Source: Sparassis latifolia
Lineage: Eukaryota; Basidiomycota; Agaricomycetes; Polyporales; Sparassidaceae
DNA: 64,000 nucleotides
Direction of reading: 5' to 3'
NCBI GenBank assembly: GCA_018466975.1
Contig: JAENRS010000013.1
Location: forward strand, 1 to 64,000
Shown here: positions 49,988 to 62,700 of the stretch, piece after piece
How positions within the stretch are numbered: the first letter of the stretch is position 1
Layout of the letters: each line of letters starts with the position of its first letter
Notes under the pieces: generated by a model
What the model was told of the DNA's origin: nothing
The model's input: only the letters and a program-made list of their open reading frames with translations
Database searches by the model: none
Made by a program: the position numbers and the translations under genes

Positions 49988-52900
49988 TCAAAGCACATTT
50001 TCATCGCCCGCCCTTTCGTCCTCAATGTCCAGGGCGAGGATGTGGCTGAAGGCGTCAGTGGCGTGGCTGGCGAAGGTCCGCCACATACTCACTTGCCTGG
50101 CAGCATAGCAAACATGACCCCACCAGGAAGGATTCATCATCTCGAGCCAGTGAGTCCATCGTTCCGCATTCCGCTTGAAGGTGGCTATGGTCCAGGCCAT
50201 TTCCGAGTGGACCAAGACACGCTCCTCCCTCCATCTCTCATATCGAGCTCTGGCACGCAGCCAATTCACTCTATAGACTAAAGGGTAAATTAGCAGGAGG
50301 CCTAGAGATCAATCAGACAATTACGAACACTCGTCCATCCATTCTGATGAACCTCGATCTCCAGCGACATCCATGGTCAGAACCAAGCCAGGTTGACGTT
50401 CCTGAGCCTGGAGGTGCTAGCCTCGATGGCGGCAGTCTTCACGTGCAGGTCCTTCTTATCCAAAGGGCGATAGAGGCCAAGTCTTCATCGGTGGCGCCCA
50501 AGTGCATAATGGCGCGTCGGTTGGCAGAATAGAGCCTGGCGCAGGCCAAGGCGGTCTGATCAGCAGCATGAACCTCCGCCTGTGCGGGTCATGGTTCCGG
50601 CGCTGTTGGCGGGACGAACCCTCTTGCGGTAGAGGTAAGACTTCAGTCCAAGCGCCATGTGAAGCTCGTGGAGGATGTCATTCATCAGGCCTTTGCGCAA
50701 CTCCAACTCTTGGGCCACCAGGGTCTGGAGCCCGTTGGCGACGGCGGCCATGAATCCGATCTGCGAAGGTAAATTCAAGGAAGCTCGCTCAGGAGGAATC
50801 GCATCCTCGCCATACTCAGCGTCCTCGGGTGTATTTGAAAAGGATTCTCATCCAAGGAATCCCAGAGCGCACCATCGTTCACGATCTTCCATGGCGGGAG
50901 CGTCCTCCAACCTTCCCATGAACTTCTCAGGCGACATTGGAATGTGAGACTGCTGACTTGAGCGCTGGCGGCGCTCGAGAGTCTTGAGGTCCTCCGCCAC
51001 GCTCGGATTTTGACCGCCTTGCGGATATCATTCGCAAGCTTAAGTCTGAAGGCCGTCAGAGCTCTATTTTTGTAAAGGCGAGGCAAACTCACTGTGCTTC
51101 TTGAATTTTGAGGCCAGTCGACAACCATCCGGTGGTGCCCTTCTCCAAGCCCTTGGCGGACTCCTCGCCCACCAGTCTGAGTTGGGTGAGGTCTTTACCA
51201 GGGCTTGCATTCACGTCAACTACATGCAGATAAAGCTTCAAAGGACTCCTTGCTTCTTGGGAAGCCCAGGAGCACGCGTTTCCACTTCCACTTTGTCATC
51301 AAGGTTGGCACTATAGGCAGCATAAGGCAGGTGGCAAATAGGGAAGGAGGAACCAGGCTCACCCATGCGAGTCGTCTTCTTCCAGTTGGAGTCATTCATG
51401 TGATCGTCAAGGACTTCTTGACGGTGAGCTCGGGTCATGCCCCTGGTACTGCCTGAGACCTCATTTGTCGGCGCCCACAGGGTCTCAATGACCTCGCCAT
51501 CGACCATACCAGCGCCAACTATAAAGTTGGGCGAGAACCGTTGGAAGCAGCAATCTTGGTGTCCGTGCACATGAAACAAGCTAATGCCTTGGTCTACCTT
51601 GAGCTCGAAGGGCATCCTCAGATAGGCGCTGTGGCAGAAATGTTTATGACATAGGACGCTATACTGGCACATGATGTCGTACATGACGAGGATGAGGGTG
51701 ATACCGGTGAGGGTCAGGAGCGCATTGCTGAGAGAGTAATCCATATTCATTTGTCTGCAGAGGGTGCGTCGGTGAGAATGAATCATGACAAGAGACATAT
51801 GCGAACCTTTCTCCCTTCTGGAAATCGACGACAGTATGAGGGACGAAGAAACCATGTCTGGCGCAAGCAGTGGCCCCGATTCCTGTGGCGTCGAGGTTGG
51901 CGCGATCCACATTGGCCTGATTGACAGCGCGGTGCTCATGACAAGTGGAGCGCTGGTGGGCTTAGGAGTCAAGGGCGGAAGAAGAACGTGCAGCCAGACA
52001 TGCACCTGATGCGACTCCATGGCCACCGCCAGATGAGCCTTGTAATCCTCTTGGCCGACCATGAATGCCTGGCCGTCACTGAGGGCGACGTCCTCCTCGG
52101 GGTGCTTCATCTTCATGTGCTCTGCACTGAAATTGCCATCCATGACAAAGCCGCATTTGAACTTCCACTGCACTGGATCCGCTTGCCAATCGAAAGGCAG
52201 GTTGAGCCCAGGCTGGGGACAGGCGGGACAAAAGATGGCGAGGCCACCCTTCTCCACAGGACGGAGGGCATCGTGTGAGAAGCCGTGCCACTTGCGATAT
52301 TTGAGTTGGCGCCATTGGCGGGACACCCGCATCAGCTCACGATAACGGTCCTGGCGAGGAACTGGCATGAACGGTTGGGCCATGGGAATGCATGTGAACA
52401 CTTACGGGAATGGTGCCAGGGAAGGCATTGCTCGTGACCCGTTTGAGCTTGCTGTAGTAGTTCAATGTCGCCGTCTTGCACTCTTTGTTCTCCAGAAGGA
52501 AATCGTCAAGGACGGCGAATGTGAAGGCGGTATGGGGATCCTTGACGGTACCAGGGTAAAGTCCCATTTGAAGAAGCTGCATGTCACGCTCCACTGCCAT
52601 CTCACACTGGCACCAGTCAACGCCGATATGGTGAATGCCAGAGATGTCGACAATGACTATGATCCGATTCCTGTAACTATCACGGCGAGGTGGCCGAGAG
52701 CACCGTGGCACATCTTCCTCCCAAGTGGGATCGGGAGCATCGTCGGTTTGCCTTGCTTCACCATCAAGGGTGCCTGCCAGAGGTGCAAAGTTGAATGGGA
52801 CTCGCCATCATCTGAGACCTCGCCATCATGTGCATTTAGGTCTTCATTGGAGGCATTCCAGAAATTGGACCCCGGGGCCACCACCGGCGCAGGGTTGTTA

Positions 52901-53532
52901 TGTGCTGTGAAGGCGCCCAGAGGGCAGGGATCTCCGCCATGCCCCAAATGGATGCAGACGCCAACCCGATACAGTGATGCCGGCTCAAAATACTGACCCT
53001 GCCAATGCTCTATCCGATGGAAAGGAGCACGCTGATGGCCGTTACGACAGCAGTCGGTACAGGTGAGCGGTCTGCCCATACAGTCCAGGCATCGCCACCG
53101 TCCCTCGCCAACCTTGCATTCCGCACAGTTTCTGGGCTCAGGCGGGGCTTCCATCTCGACAATGGCATGAAGATAGTCATCACGGTGGGGTATCCAGTCC
53201 CTCATGAAGTCATTCTGGGTCTATCGCGCATGGTCAGACCGTCAGATGGTCATGGCGGGAGTGCCCACCTTTGTCTTCCGAGCTGCCGGATCCAGCTGAA
53301 TCGGCACACCTATGTTGCCCAGGACGTCGCCATCATTCAAGTTAAACAAGGAGCCTGAAGCTGGAGCCTTCGATGGACTTTTGAAAGGCGATGGCACATT
53401 TGAACCCGTGGGCATGGGCAAAGGTATGTCCACATAGTGTACTCCCCTAGTGGTCTGCTTAGCTACCTTGGTCACAAACTCAACCTCGTCATCCAGGTCT
53501 ACAACGAGCCTGCTTTTGTTGTGTCTGCTCAT
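49988..53532 (-). CDS. KDZ transposase with CxC2 cysteine cluster
   Basis: Large DDE-type transposase of the Kyakuja-Dileera-Zisupton superfamily. The minus-strand gene has many roughly 50-nt introns and starts MSRHNKSRLVVDLDDEVEF. A 48-nt in-frame intron (GTGGGC...GCGATAG, about 53272-53225) removes two apparent stops. The CxC2 cluster follows at about 53130-53015 (NCAECKVGEGRWRC, CMGRPLTCTDCC, HRIEHWQG). The catalytic region begins at IFCPACPQPGLNLP, with Asp in FVMDGNFSAEHM (52138-52140). STCHEHRAVNQAN and TGIGATACARHGFFVPH come next, then Asp in VMYDIMCQYS, GISLFHVHGHQDCCF and Glu in VDGEVIETLWAP, followed by STRGMTRAHRQEVLDDHMND. The C-terminal helical region is readable to MNPSWWGH and the stop at 49988. 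Exon joins after 51240 are uncertain and a lesion there cannot be excluded. Confidence 0.85.
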
Positions 53533-53744
53533 GGTTCAGGTCAGTGGGGAGTCGTATTCCAAGCCAATCGATGAGCATTGTGTCCCTATCGCACAACACG
53601 TGCAAATCACACACGGCCTTGCTGCCCACCAGACTACTCATCAAGGTGGTTAAGAATGGCTGCAATGCCTGGGCCTTATCACCTCGTGGTTTCTTTAGGC
53701 ATCATATCAGCGTTATGCAGATAAGGATGCCATGTTGGTGAGAG

Positions 53745-54085
53745 GTCCGCCAATTGTATGTCGCCCTCAGTGCTAACTTTGCCTTGACTCGAACTAGCAT
53801 AATGTTCAAAAGGGAAACGTGCACTTGCACCGCGCGCTCGCCAACACTGCCGCCATCTGCCCCACTAGCACTCACAACTTCTCAACTGAATACATTTCGC
53901 CACCACCTCCACCAACTTCGAGGTCCGCCAACCATACGCTGCCATCAGTGATAACTACACCTTGAGCTGAACACTGTCGAGATGTGAAATGCGCACTCGC
54001 ACCGCGCGCTCGCCAACCTTCAGCTAGGATTCGGAAATTCATGACTCCATACATTTCGCCATCACCTCCACCAACTTTGTCCCGC
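53745..54085. repeat. Diverged tandem pair, ~160-175 bp
   Basis: Two copies (about 53747-53920 and 53922-54080) share GGTCCGCCAA, CTCGCACCGCGCGCTCGCCA, ATACATTTCGCCA and CACCTCCACCAACTT. It lies between the KDZ start and the end of the TET/JBP gene, in what should be the KDZ promoter side. Confidence 0.65.
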
Positions 54086-55517
54086 CAACGAAGCTGCCAT
54101 CGACAGTCTCCATCCCCTGCATAGTGTTCTCATCTCCATCAGTCTTTGGCATGATGTCCCTCTAATAAGCGAGCCAGTTAGGACCTGTTCTGAGTTAGGA
54201 ATGCAGACTCGGTGATGAACTGTGCACATGCCAATGTGTGAGGCGTAATATGAAGCTTGCATCCAGTGGGGCACCGGAATGCCTAGCCTGTTCTGGACAC
54301 CCTCTCGTATGAAGTATGCATAGATGAGCCTTTCGCCATCTGCTCGAGTGACGCCATGACGAATCACCTTTCCACAGAAGGCTATGATGGTTCCAGGACT
54401 ATAATCGATGGTGACACGCATGGCGGGGAAGTTCAACCACGCGCAAGTGTAGTTGCCCAACGTCGCCAACAGGTCGTAGAACGTGTATCTTGTCTTGCTA
54501 TCTCGGTGGAAAGGAGTTTCCCGGTTGGCGATCACCTGGAGCGCATTGAATGGCGACGACCAGTTCAGCGCCATCTCTCGCAATTCTGGGTCTTGCTGGA
54601 TCAAACCCAAGCACTGGCGTCCTGCAGCATATAGTGTTGGGTGAACGATGGCCAGGATGGCACCCAGCAATGCGGAGAAGTCATGAATATCACGCAGCCA
54701 ACTTCTTCTGCCCTCAAGCTTCAGGCTGGCGGAGGTCTCCAGCCTCCCAGACTCCATATGCTGCAAAGGCTGTCCAGACGCAAGGCAAATGGCGTGGCGA
54801 GGAGACCCACCTCTCTTACTTGTTGGAACCAACCTGGCGAGAGACACAAGGAGCCTGCTGGGAATTGGGCACACTCCTCAGGAGGCAAGAAGTACAACGG
54901 GTTGTGTCGCCAACTGGCGGTGGTGCTGGAAGGCTTACTGGCTGCTATTACTGGGTGTAGGGCCCTGGTCGCTTGGAGCGTCTTCGTCTGACAAATTTGT
55001 CAGATCACAGTGCAAGGCTGGGCAAGCCACTCACCTGGCGGTCTGGTATCAACACTCTTGGAAGTATCCAAGCCAAGATGCGTCCGTGCATGTCCACGAG
55101 GGTGGCGGGCTGGTCTATGCGTATTTCGCTCTCACCAAATGGAGGAGGCCACTTCCATTCCAGTTCTGCCTCGAGGACTTCATTCTGCCCCGTGGGCTGA
55201 ATCGAAAGGCTGTCGCAATATCTATCAATGTCCCACTGCAGCCTTACTATTACAATGGCGTGATCAGTGTGATCAGACCTGCGGCAAGACTAATGACTAC
55301 CAGGATTACGGATGGCCTTCACAAGAGCATCTGCAATGCCATTGCACTCCAATAGGAGGGCGGATGGCATGGACGGAGGCACTTCTATAGATGGCGCAGA
55401 ATGGGCTGCATGAGTGGCCAGATGGAGCTTTCGGCGAAACATGAGCTCCAAGACTCCTGCTATCTGATCGGTCAGTGGCATGGGTGACAGATTGCTCATC
55501 TTGATACTGTCTGCCAA
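54062..55517 (-). CDS. TET/JBP-type 2OG-Fe(II) dioxygenase
   Basis: Member of the TET/JBP 2-oxoglutarate/iron dioxygenase family, which oxidises 5-methylcytosine or thymine in DNA. Minus-strand exons: a possible first exon from MADSIKMSNLSP (55517), then LQWDIDRYCDSLSIQP and RIDQPATLVDMHGRILAWIL (about 55230-55040). SWRHNPLYFLPPEEC and CLSPGWFQQ follow (about 54920-54830), then the double-stranded beta-helix from about 54780: ETSASLKLEGRRSW, AIVHPTLYAAGRQ and NALQVIANRETPFHRDS. The iron ligands are His (54506-54508) and Asp of FHRD and the distal His of GKVIRHGV; Arg of GERLIYAYFIR would bind 2-oxoglutarate. It ends near 54062. The start and upstream joins are uncertain. It lies next to KDZ transposase on the same strand, as known for fungal expansions of this family. 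The active-site residues are intact. Confidence 0.82.
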
Positions 55518-56176
55518 TCAATGGGACGATTACAGCATGCATCGGTTGAAGGAACGCACAGGTGTATGGCGGGCTCAGGCGGTTGGCTTGCAGATGCAGG
55601 GGAGAATGTAGGAGGGGCCAGAATGGCAAAGAACAGTATGCATTCATCTGCCTGCATATTGCTTGCAAGCACATCCCTTGCACATCTCACATGTTCATCA
55701 TGTCGCCGAGCCGGACATGATGCCGCCATGCCGAATCACGGGCCGGGTGGTCCGCCATGTCTGGGTCCTTCGTCACTGCCATCTAATTGGCCAAGCCTAA
55801 CTCCGAGGAAGCCCTTTATCCCACAGATTGGCATGCAGATGATCGTCAGATTGCCTCCGCCCAGCATTCGCAAGATGAAGTTGGCATGGTGTGCTCTGCC
55901 ATAGAAGCGGCATTCAACATTGCCTTTCACCAGGCATGAATGCTAGTGCATACCTACTACCACCTCCCGCCACTGCGAAAAATACACATACAATGCTTCA
56001 GCAGTCACCACACACCATGGCGAGGAGGGTAATTGGTGTAAGCCCAAATGGGCCATCAGCACGTGCATGTTGAGTTGTGGGCGGCCGACGAGGAAATGGA
56101 CAGAGCGCTGCCCATTGAACTATTGACCCCCTTCACTGCCCCAACACAAAAATCTCATCCTCGACATCGAGAAAGC
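55518..56176. other. Gap between dioxygenase and plus-strand gene
   Basis: About 660 bases with no gene I can support. It may contain upstream exons of the minus-strand dioxygenase and the shared promoter region of two divergent genes. Short open frames lack motifs. Confidence 0.45.
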
Positions 56177-59100
56177 ATGCCGGCGAGATTTGTAATTTTG
56201 ACGGAGCATCAGCCCATACTCTCTGAGAAGCTGCGGTCTTATGACACGGCAGATGCCAAGGGACGCAAGACTCTGGTTCAGAGCTTGCGCCAGAAGCTGA
56301 AGACACAGTTTGTCGACACGTCAAATTATGATGACATCATTGTGGAAACTGTGAGCAGTGTTTCATGTCTGTGAGGTCCCCACTAACTCTCACCACAGAA
56401 AATCTGAGAGTGGCTCAATAACCATGCCCGCCATGCACAGGAGAAAGCGACGAAAAAGCGTATGCATGTTTCTGGCAAGCCCAATGCCTTCAAGGTGTGG
56501 GATGCACTGGAGAGGGACAAGGTGACTGAGGCCGCGCGAGCACTCGCGGCAGAAAAGGGTTGCAATGTCTCCAAGGTGTGGAGAGTTGCACGGAGTGCCG
56601 AATGGGCAAAACTGTCCAAGGAGGAGCAGAAGGTGTATGAGGAAAAGGCGGAAAGTTGGCGCAATGGCACTCTGGATGATAAGACGAAAATGAAGTGCGT
56701 ACCTCCTGTCACGTAGCATAAGGCAAATCCTGACCTAAGACAGGCTGAGGGAGCAGCGAATGATGCAATATTTGAAGAAGTTTGCCAAGACTATGTGGGA
56801 CACCATGGGCATTCACATGGCATTCATGCTAGCATATCCGAAGGAAGCGAGGATTCTGAAGGTAGAGATGTGAGCGTAGACCGTCCGACTGTCACCATCT
56901 GCTAACCCCCGAGTGAAGGGTGGAGGTCAACCACACCATCACCAATGGAACTCCATTCGGGGCCTATCCTGGGTGGCTGCGTGCTTACCAGCCTCTAGCA
57001 AAGGTGTTCTCTGAGTGGGCCAAAGGCGAATACGGTAAGAAGACCTCAGTTGCATTGTCGCTGGCACACTGACCTGATTCTTTAGGTGTGACTGAGACTA
57101 CGGTGATGGTGAAGAAGACACCTGCCGATTGCATGCGGGCCATGAACAAGATTCGGTTGACGGCCAACGGTTTTCCTCTGCTCCCGTTGGTGCCCGAAGG
57201 TATGGCGGAAGCGCCTCTCAAGGTGATGAAGGTACAAGTTCGAGACTTCATGAATCATCACTACGGTATGACACTCCCACTCGGTGTTGAGAGATGCTGA
57301 CCAGTTTACAGCATTGGCGAAGGGTGTTCGGAACTGCAAGTCGCCATGGACGAAGCTGAACAGCATAGACGACATCAATGAGGTTATTCCAGCGGAGATG
57401 CTACCTGAGAACTTCCAGTGGATCGATCCCTCAAAGATGACAAGTGTTCCTGTTCGTGCCCTCCTCGACCACTGGTGGGCACGCCAAGAGGAACATGGAC
57501 CTGAGCAGACCATGCGATTCACCCAGTACTTCGACAAGGATGGCGAAGCTGCTCCCGCCAAGTATGATCCTCTTCCACCACTTGACGGATCAGCACAGGC
57601 ATTAGAAGAAGGATCTGAACATGAGGTCCAAGAAGCACTCACACCTAAGAAGGCGGGGAAGGCGAAGAAGAAGGGTAAACCTGTGCGCAAGGTCACGGGA
57701 AAGGCGGCATCGAAGGCGACAAAAGGCAAAGCGGCCCCTGGTGGAGCCAAAGGCGGTGGGCGTAAACGCAAGATGAAAGATGCATACGACTCGGAAGACG
57801 ATGCCAGAAGCAGCCAAGACTCTGATCGGAGTTCGCTAGATATACCCAGCATGGCTTCCGAAGAAGATACAGCTAGCGATGAAGATTTAGGGGATGGCGA
57901 GAGCGTGATTGCGAATAAAGCGAAGGGCAAGGCAGTCGCCACCACCAATGGACGTAAGGCTAACAATGGTGGTGCACCTCAAGCGAGTGGTAGCGGCGGT
58001 GCCAAGACGAAGGCAAAGCGAGGTCTCCAAGACCTTCCTCTGGGCGAACTGCACAGATTTGACACAGAGGAGACTGATGAAGCATCGAGTGAACTGGAGC
58101 CCAGTACAAAGGAGCTCAGGCTTGAGCTTCAAGGCCGAGCCCCGCGTCTCACTGGCGAGAGTACTGTGGGGAGTACTGTGCCCCACCTCGTCAAAAGGAG
58201 AGACATGTTTCTCGCCACCCTTTCCGTCGAACCGCGATACCAGAATATGCTGAAGCAAGTCAAGATTGCGACTGTGGTGAGCTCCTTTCGTGGGGATTCA
58301 TAGCCACCATTGATCATCCGTCATATAGCCCCAGGTGTATCGTTTCGCCAGGTATGATCCGATTCCCTGGAGTGAATGGTCGTATAGCCAGCGCTACCTT
58401 CCGCCGTCATTTCATGCAGTGGACAACTTTGACATCGTCGAGAACTGGTTGGGCGACAAACCATGGCTGACAAAATATTGGTTCTTACATCCACAGGGCG
58501 TACAACAATCTGCACTCGTGATTGGTATGGCACTGAGGGACCTCACACGATCTCAGTTCATTGAGGAGGGCGAACCGACCAACCTTCCCGACTATGTGGT
58601 GAACTCCGCGATCTCATTTGACGCAGTAGAGCAGCTGCTTCGCTGTTGTGAGATCATTACCTTGGACATGGTGGAAGGGAACGTCACCCATGCCATGGTG
58701 AAGCCAGTGAGCAAGCCTGCCATATGCGGTGCCCCACAAGGTGGCGATGGCCTTGGGGGCCAGGAGGAGCAGGAAGGTGATGCCTCTGCAAGAACTCATG
58801 ATGGCGCTGCTACTGCTGCCAAAGTTCACAAGGCTCACCAGCCTGCCCCCATGGCTGACAAACCAATCATTCCAAGTGGAGGAGACGAAGGGCCGAGCCT
58901 GGAGACCAGTGGTGGGGCCTCTGACGATGGCGAAGAGGACGATGCACACTTGTCCGTACCTAGCAGTGGTGCTGAATGACTGCCACCACCTCCGTTTATA
59001 CCTAAGATGAGGAAGGCGGCAGCCACGGAAGACCGTCCATCAGGTCAAGCCAAAGCGCTCCAGGGAAGGTCGATCACCGATGCCCTTCAGAGTAATATCC

Positions 59101-59540
59101 CCGACAGGATCACTCGCAGTCAGCGTCAAGCGATGGATGAGTCGCCCGCCAAGAATACCCGCAGTCAGCATCCACTAGGAGCTGTTAAAGATTTGAAGAA
59201 GCTTCCTGATCCAAAGCGGAAATGTCAACCAGCACGTCCTGAGCCCGATGGCGAAGACAGCTCTGGCAAAGACAATCTGCCACCTCGGAAGCGTGGACGT
59301 GGTACTCGGGACGAGTTGGTAGTGGCCTCGCTGAGGAAGAAGAATGCGAGGGCCGAGGACTCGGATGATGGTGACAAGCCTCCCGCAAAGCGAAGATGAG
59401 CTCTGCCTCAGAGCCCAGAGGTCAAGGACAAGGGAGAAACCAAGCTGAAGCCGGTCCGTCTGGGGAAAGCAGCCACCAAAGTGAAAGAGAGTGGCCAAGT
59501 TGGCGCAGGTTGCAAGACCCGCAGTGGCGGCACCAGACCT
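56177..59540 (+). pseudogene. HMG-like, Lys/acidic-rich nuclear protein
   Basis: Plus-strand multi-exon gene from MPARFVILTEHQPIL (56177). Introns with GT-AG ends lie near 56350-56398, 56696-56742, 56872-56919, 57033-57086, 57265-57311 and 58279-58332. After exon 1, KPNAFKVWDALERDK to SKEEQKVYEEKAESW looks like an HMG-box (about 56470-56680). HMAFMLAYPKEARIL, GAYPGWLRAYQP, VRDFMNHHY and FQWIDPSKMTSVPVRALLDH then form a conserved-looking core. A long Lys/Gly- and Ser/Asp-rich tail follows, and a second ordered block is RYDPIPWSEWSYSQRYLPPS (58350-58700). TGA at 56405-56407 and 58977-58979 interrupt readable frames, each consistent with a lost CGA. The tail after 58980 (TRSQHPLG, PPRKRGRG) continues to about 59540. 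Function unknown; probably a nuclear DNA- or chromatin-binding cargo protein of the KDZ block. Confidence 0.6.
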
Positions 59541-59759
59541 TGACAATATAACTCCAGTTCAAAGTAGACTCGTAGGCTTCCACATTGTTTAATGTGACCC
59601 ATAGATCTACATAGGTAAAGCCATGGAGATGGTGGCAATGGCGAGGGGAGTTGGCAAGAACTTCAGCAGGCATTCAGTTGACTTGGAGTGGCGGTGGCGA
59701 ATCAAGTGCATGGAGATTCCATGCTAGGTTAAAAAGCATGTATATCAATACTCTAATGA

Positions 59760-62700
59760 CTACACATTGTGGCTATCTGGGCGAAAGGCGGTGAAGACCA
59801 TGGCGGAGTCGACCTTCTCTCGGAATGCATCCAGAGACTTCGCCACCAGCGAGGTTTCCTCTCTCGCCATCGCCACCTCCTTCCCCACCTTCTTCGCTTC
59901 ATCCAAAGTGGACATCGCCACCGCCATCGAATCCTCTTTGGCGAGTGCCAATTCCATCTTCAGCTTGCTTGCTTGAGCGATCGCCTCTGCCGCCGAAGAC
60001 CTGAGCTCCTTCTCCATGCTGTCTGACCGCGCTGCCTGGAGCTCCATCGAATGACGGAGGTCGGCCAATTCACCCTGCAGCTTCTCGACGTCCGCTTGGC
60101 TCACCGTCTGGTTCGCGCCTTGCTCCAACCTGTTGACCTTCTCCTTGAGCTCTGGCAGGCAATGTCGCTTGGCGACGAGGTCCGCCACTGCCAACTTCAC
60201 GCTCTCCTGAAGCTCGATGGTGACCGGCCTGCGAAACTCCTCCATGGCCAACTTGACCTCTTCGCGAATGCTCCGGGCATTTTCTTGAAATGCGGATGGC
60301 GGGTTGATTCGCTGGAGCGCAGCTGTGATCTCTGCCTTGACGGTGTTGAGGTCCGCCATCCTCTCCTGGAATTGGACTTCCATCCCATCCTTGTGCGTCA
60401 GGAACTCCTGTCGCAACTCGGCACAATTCGCACAGTCATCGTTGGATGACTGCGAGGTTTCTTCGCCACTGGGGGTGTCGCCTTTGTTCACCGGAGCGGG
60501 ACTTCCTGTAGACACTCGCTGGACGTCGCGCAAGTGGGGTGCTGTATCCCTGGTCAGCACTGCATGGATTCGAAGCTGTGGCAGGCGCACTTACCCTTGC
60601 TCGTCGGAGGCACTGCTCTGAGGCAGTTCGCCTTCACATCCCTTTTCGCCTCCACCTCCTTCTTCACTGCCTTGCAGTCCAGTGGGGCGCCCCTCTTAGC
60701 TGGCCTTCGCCCTTCATCGAGATGTCCTGCCTTCGCCAATGTGGAGGACTTCGCTCCCTTCGACACCTTGGATATCTCCAGGGAGGTCGTCACCTCCTGT
60801 GCCACCTTGGCAGCTCCTGCGCTCGTCTCGTGGGGCATCAGCAGCGAACGCCACCGATTGTCGTGTGGCCGCTCCAAGGACGCGCGCTGTTTCATGGTTA
60901 CATCAACTCCAGCTGTGACAAGATGTCCTGCTTACCTCATCCTCTGCCACCTCTGCCTGATACTCTGGCGCATCCTCTGGTTCGTCGGCGACTGGTGTCA
61001 GCATGCGCTTGCTGCTGCTAGCTTGCGGCGGAGCAGCTGGCCCTGTTTGGAAGGCCATAGCCTGCACCACCTCCATTGCCAGCCTGGTGGCTTCCTCCAT
61101 GCCATCGTCTTCTGCCAGAGGCATCTTGGCTGCTGCCTTTGGAGCACTCGCCTTCGCCTTCCTGGTGATCACGGGCACCATTGGGCCCAAGCGACCTCCC
61201 ATCACCACCCTTGTCGTCTGCCCGCCCTCCTTTGCAACAGACTTGGCAGGCGGGACCTCATCCGCCTCATGTACTGAGGTCCTGGTGACCTTGCCACCAT
61301 CTTGCGCACCTGAGTTTTGGCTCCTCACCGGCTTTGGCTTGGGTCCTGACTTCTTACCTTCGCCAGGTTTGGCGACCGCACCAGACTTGGCAGGCGCGCC
61401 AGACTTGGAGACCTCGCCAGAGTTGGTGACCTCGCCAGAGTTTGACAAAGCCAGAGTTGGCGACCTCGCCAGAGTTTGACAGAGCCACAGCTCCAGTGGC
61501 AGTGGCGGACTTGGTGGTGTGCTTGGACTTCGACGATTTCTCCACCGAGGCCTCGCCTTCAGCGTTGGCTTCATCGGGCGTGACGATCGCCTTCTGCTTC
61601 GTCGCCTCGACCTCCTCGCCACCCTTGACCTTGGAGCTGGATGCCGCAGCATTGCGCATCTTGGTCTTCTTCGGTGACTTGCACTTCGACGCTCCCATGA
61701 CCATGGGTTCTGCACCGTCGGGCTCATTGGAGTCGATCTTGACGTCGTATAGAGGTGGCGATGTGGGCAGTGGCTTGCCCTCTACCACCAGCACTGCGCA
61801 CATCTCTTGGAACTCACGCTGTGCGGTGTGTGAGTTTCCTCGCAGGGACACGCCGTCCGTGTTCCTCGGCGCGATGCTGCAACTGACGCCTCGTGCTGCA
61901 CATTCGAGGCAGCGACCAAAGTTGGCGGTGTTGAGCTTGCATGGCCACTCTTTCTCCTGGCAGCCAACGCAAGGGACGAGCTGCAGAAACATTAGCACAG
62001 GTCAATGTCTCACAAGATCGTTACTCACCGAATCTGTTGCATGTGCCCACATGAAGTCAGACACGCGGGTGGACGTCTTTTTCCACATGTCCTTCTGCGA
62101 CACCATCACCTTCACCTTCGCCTTCGCCGTCGCCTTCCCCTTCGCCGTCACCTTTGCCTTCCCCTTCGCCTTTGCCTTCGGTGCGACATGAGGTGTCGCC
62201 GTCATCCTCGTTGTCTGTTTGACAGGTTTGGCAGGGGTGTTCATCTTCGCAACACCGTCGTTAGAGTCCCCTGCGGTCTTGGCAGGTAGATTGGAAGGCG
62301 GTGCCGGAGTCTCATCTTCGCTTTCGATGAACTCCTTGCTCTTGTATTCCTTCATCGCACGCTTCTTCTTTGGCGGCTTGACGGTCGGTACTTCCTCTTC
62401 ATCGCTTGACTCCTTCGCCTTCCTCTTCCCGCTCTTCTTCATGCTCACCTTCGAGCCCTCCACCTCGGTCTGCGCCATCCTCTTCTGCGCACGCTGCGCT
62501 CGGCCAGAGGTGGTCGGGGCCTCGCCTTTCTCCTTTGCGACCTTGATCGGCTTCATCCGCTTCGCCTTCGGAGCTGCCTCCTCATTCTCACTCTCCTCAC
62601 TCGACTCTGTGATGACCGCCTTGCGCTTTCGGAGTGATGGGGCAGCTGGCGAGATCGATATTGGTCTGGCAGTTGGCGGAGGGGGCGACGCTGCATCGAC

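Noticed and set aside
53225..53272. Two stop codons near the start of the KDZ gene as a lesion
   Set aside because: They fall in a 48-nt GT-AG segment with a CTGAC branch-like site, divisible by three; a normal intron explains them.
57082..57966. Minus-strand 294-codon frame
   Set aside because: Antisense shadow of the plus-strand HMG-like gene, whose exons have family-like blocks and consistent introns.
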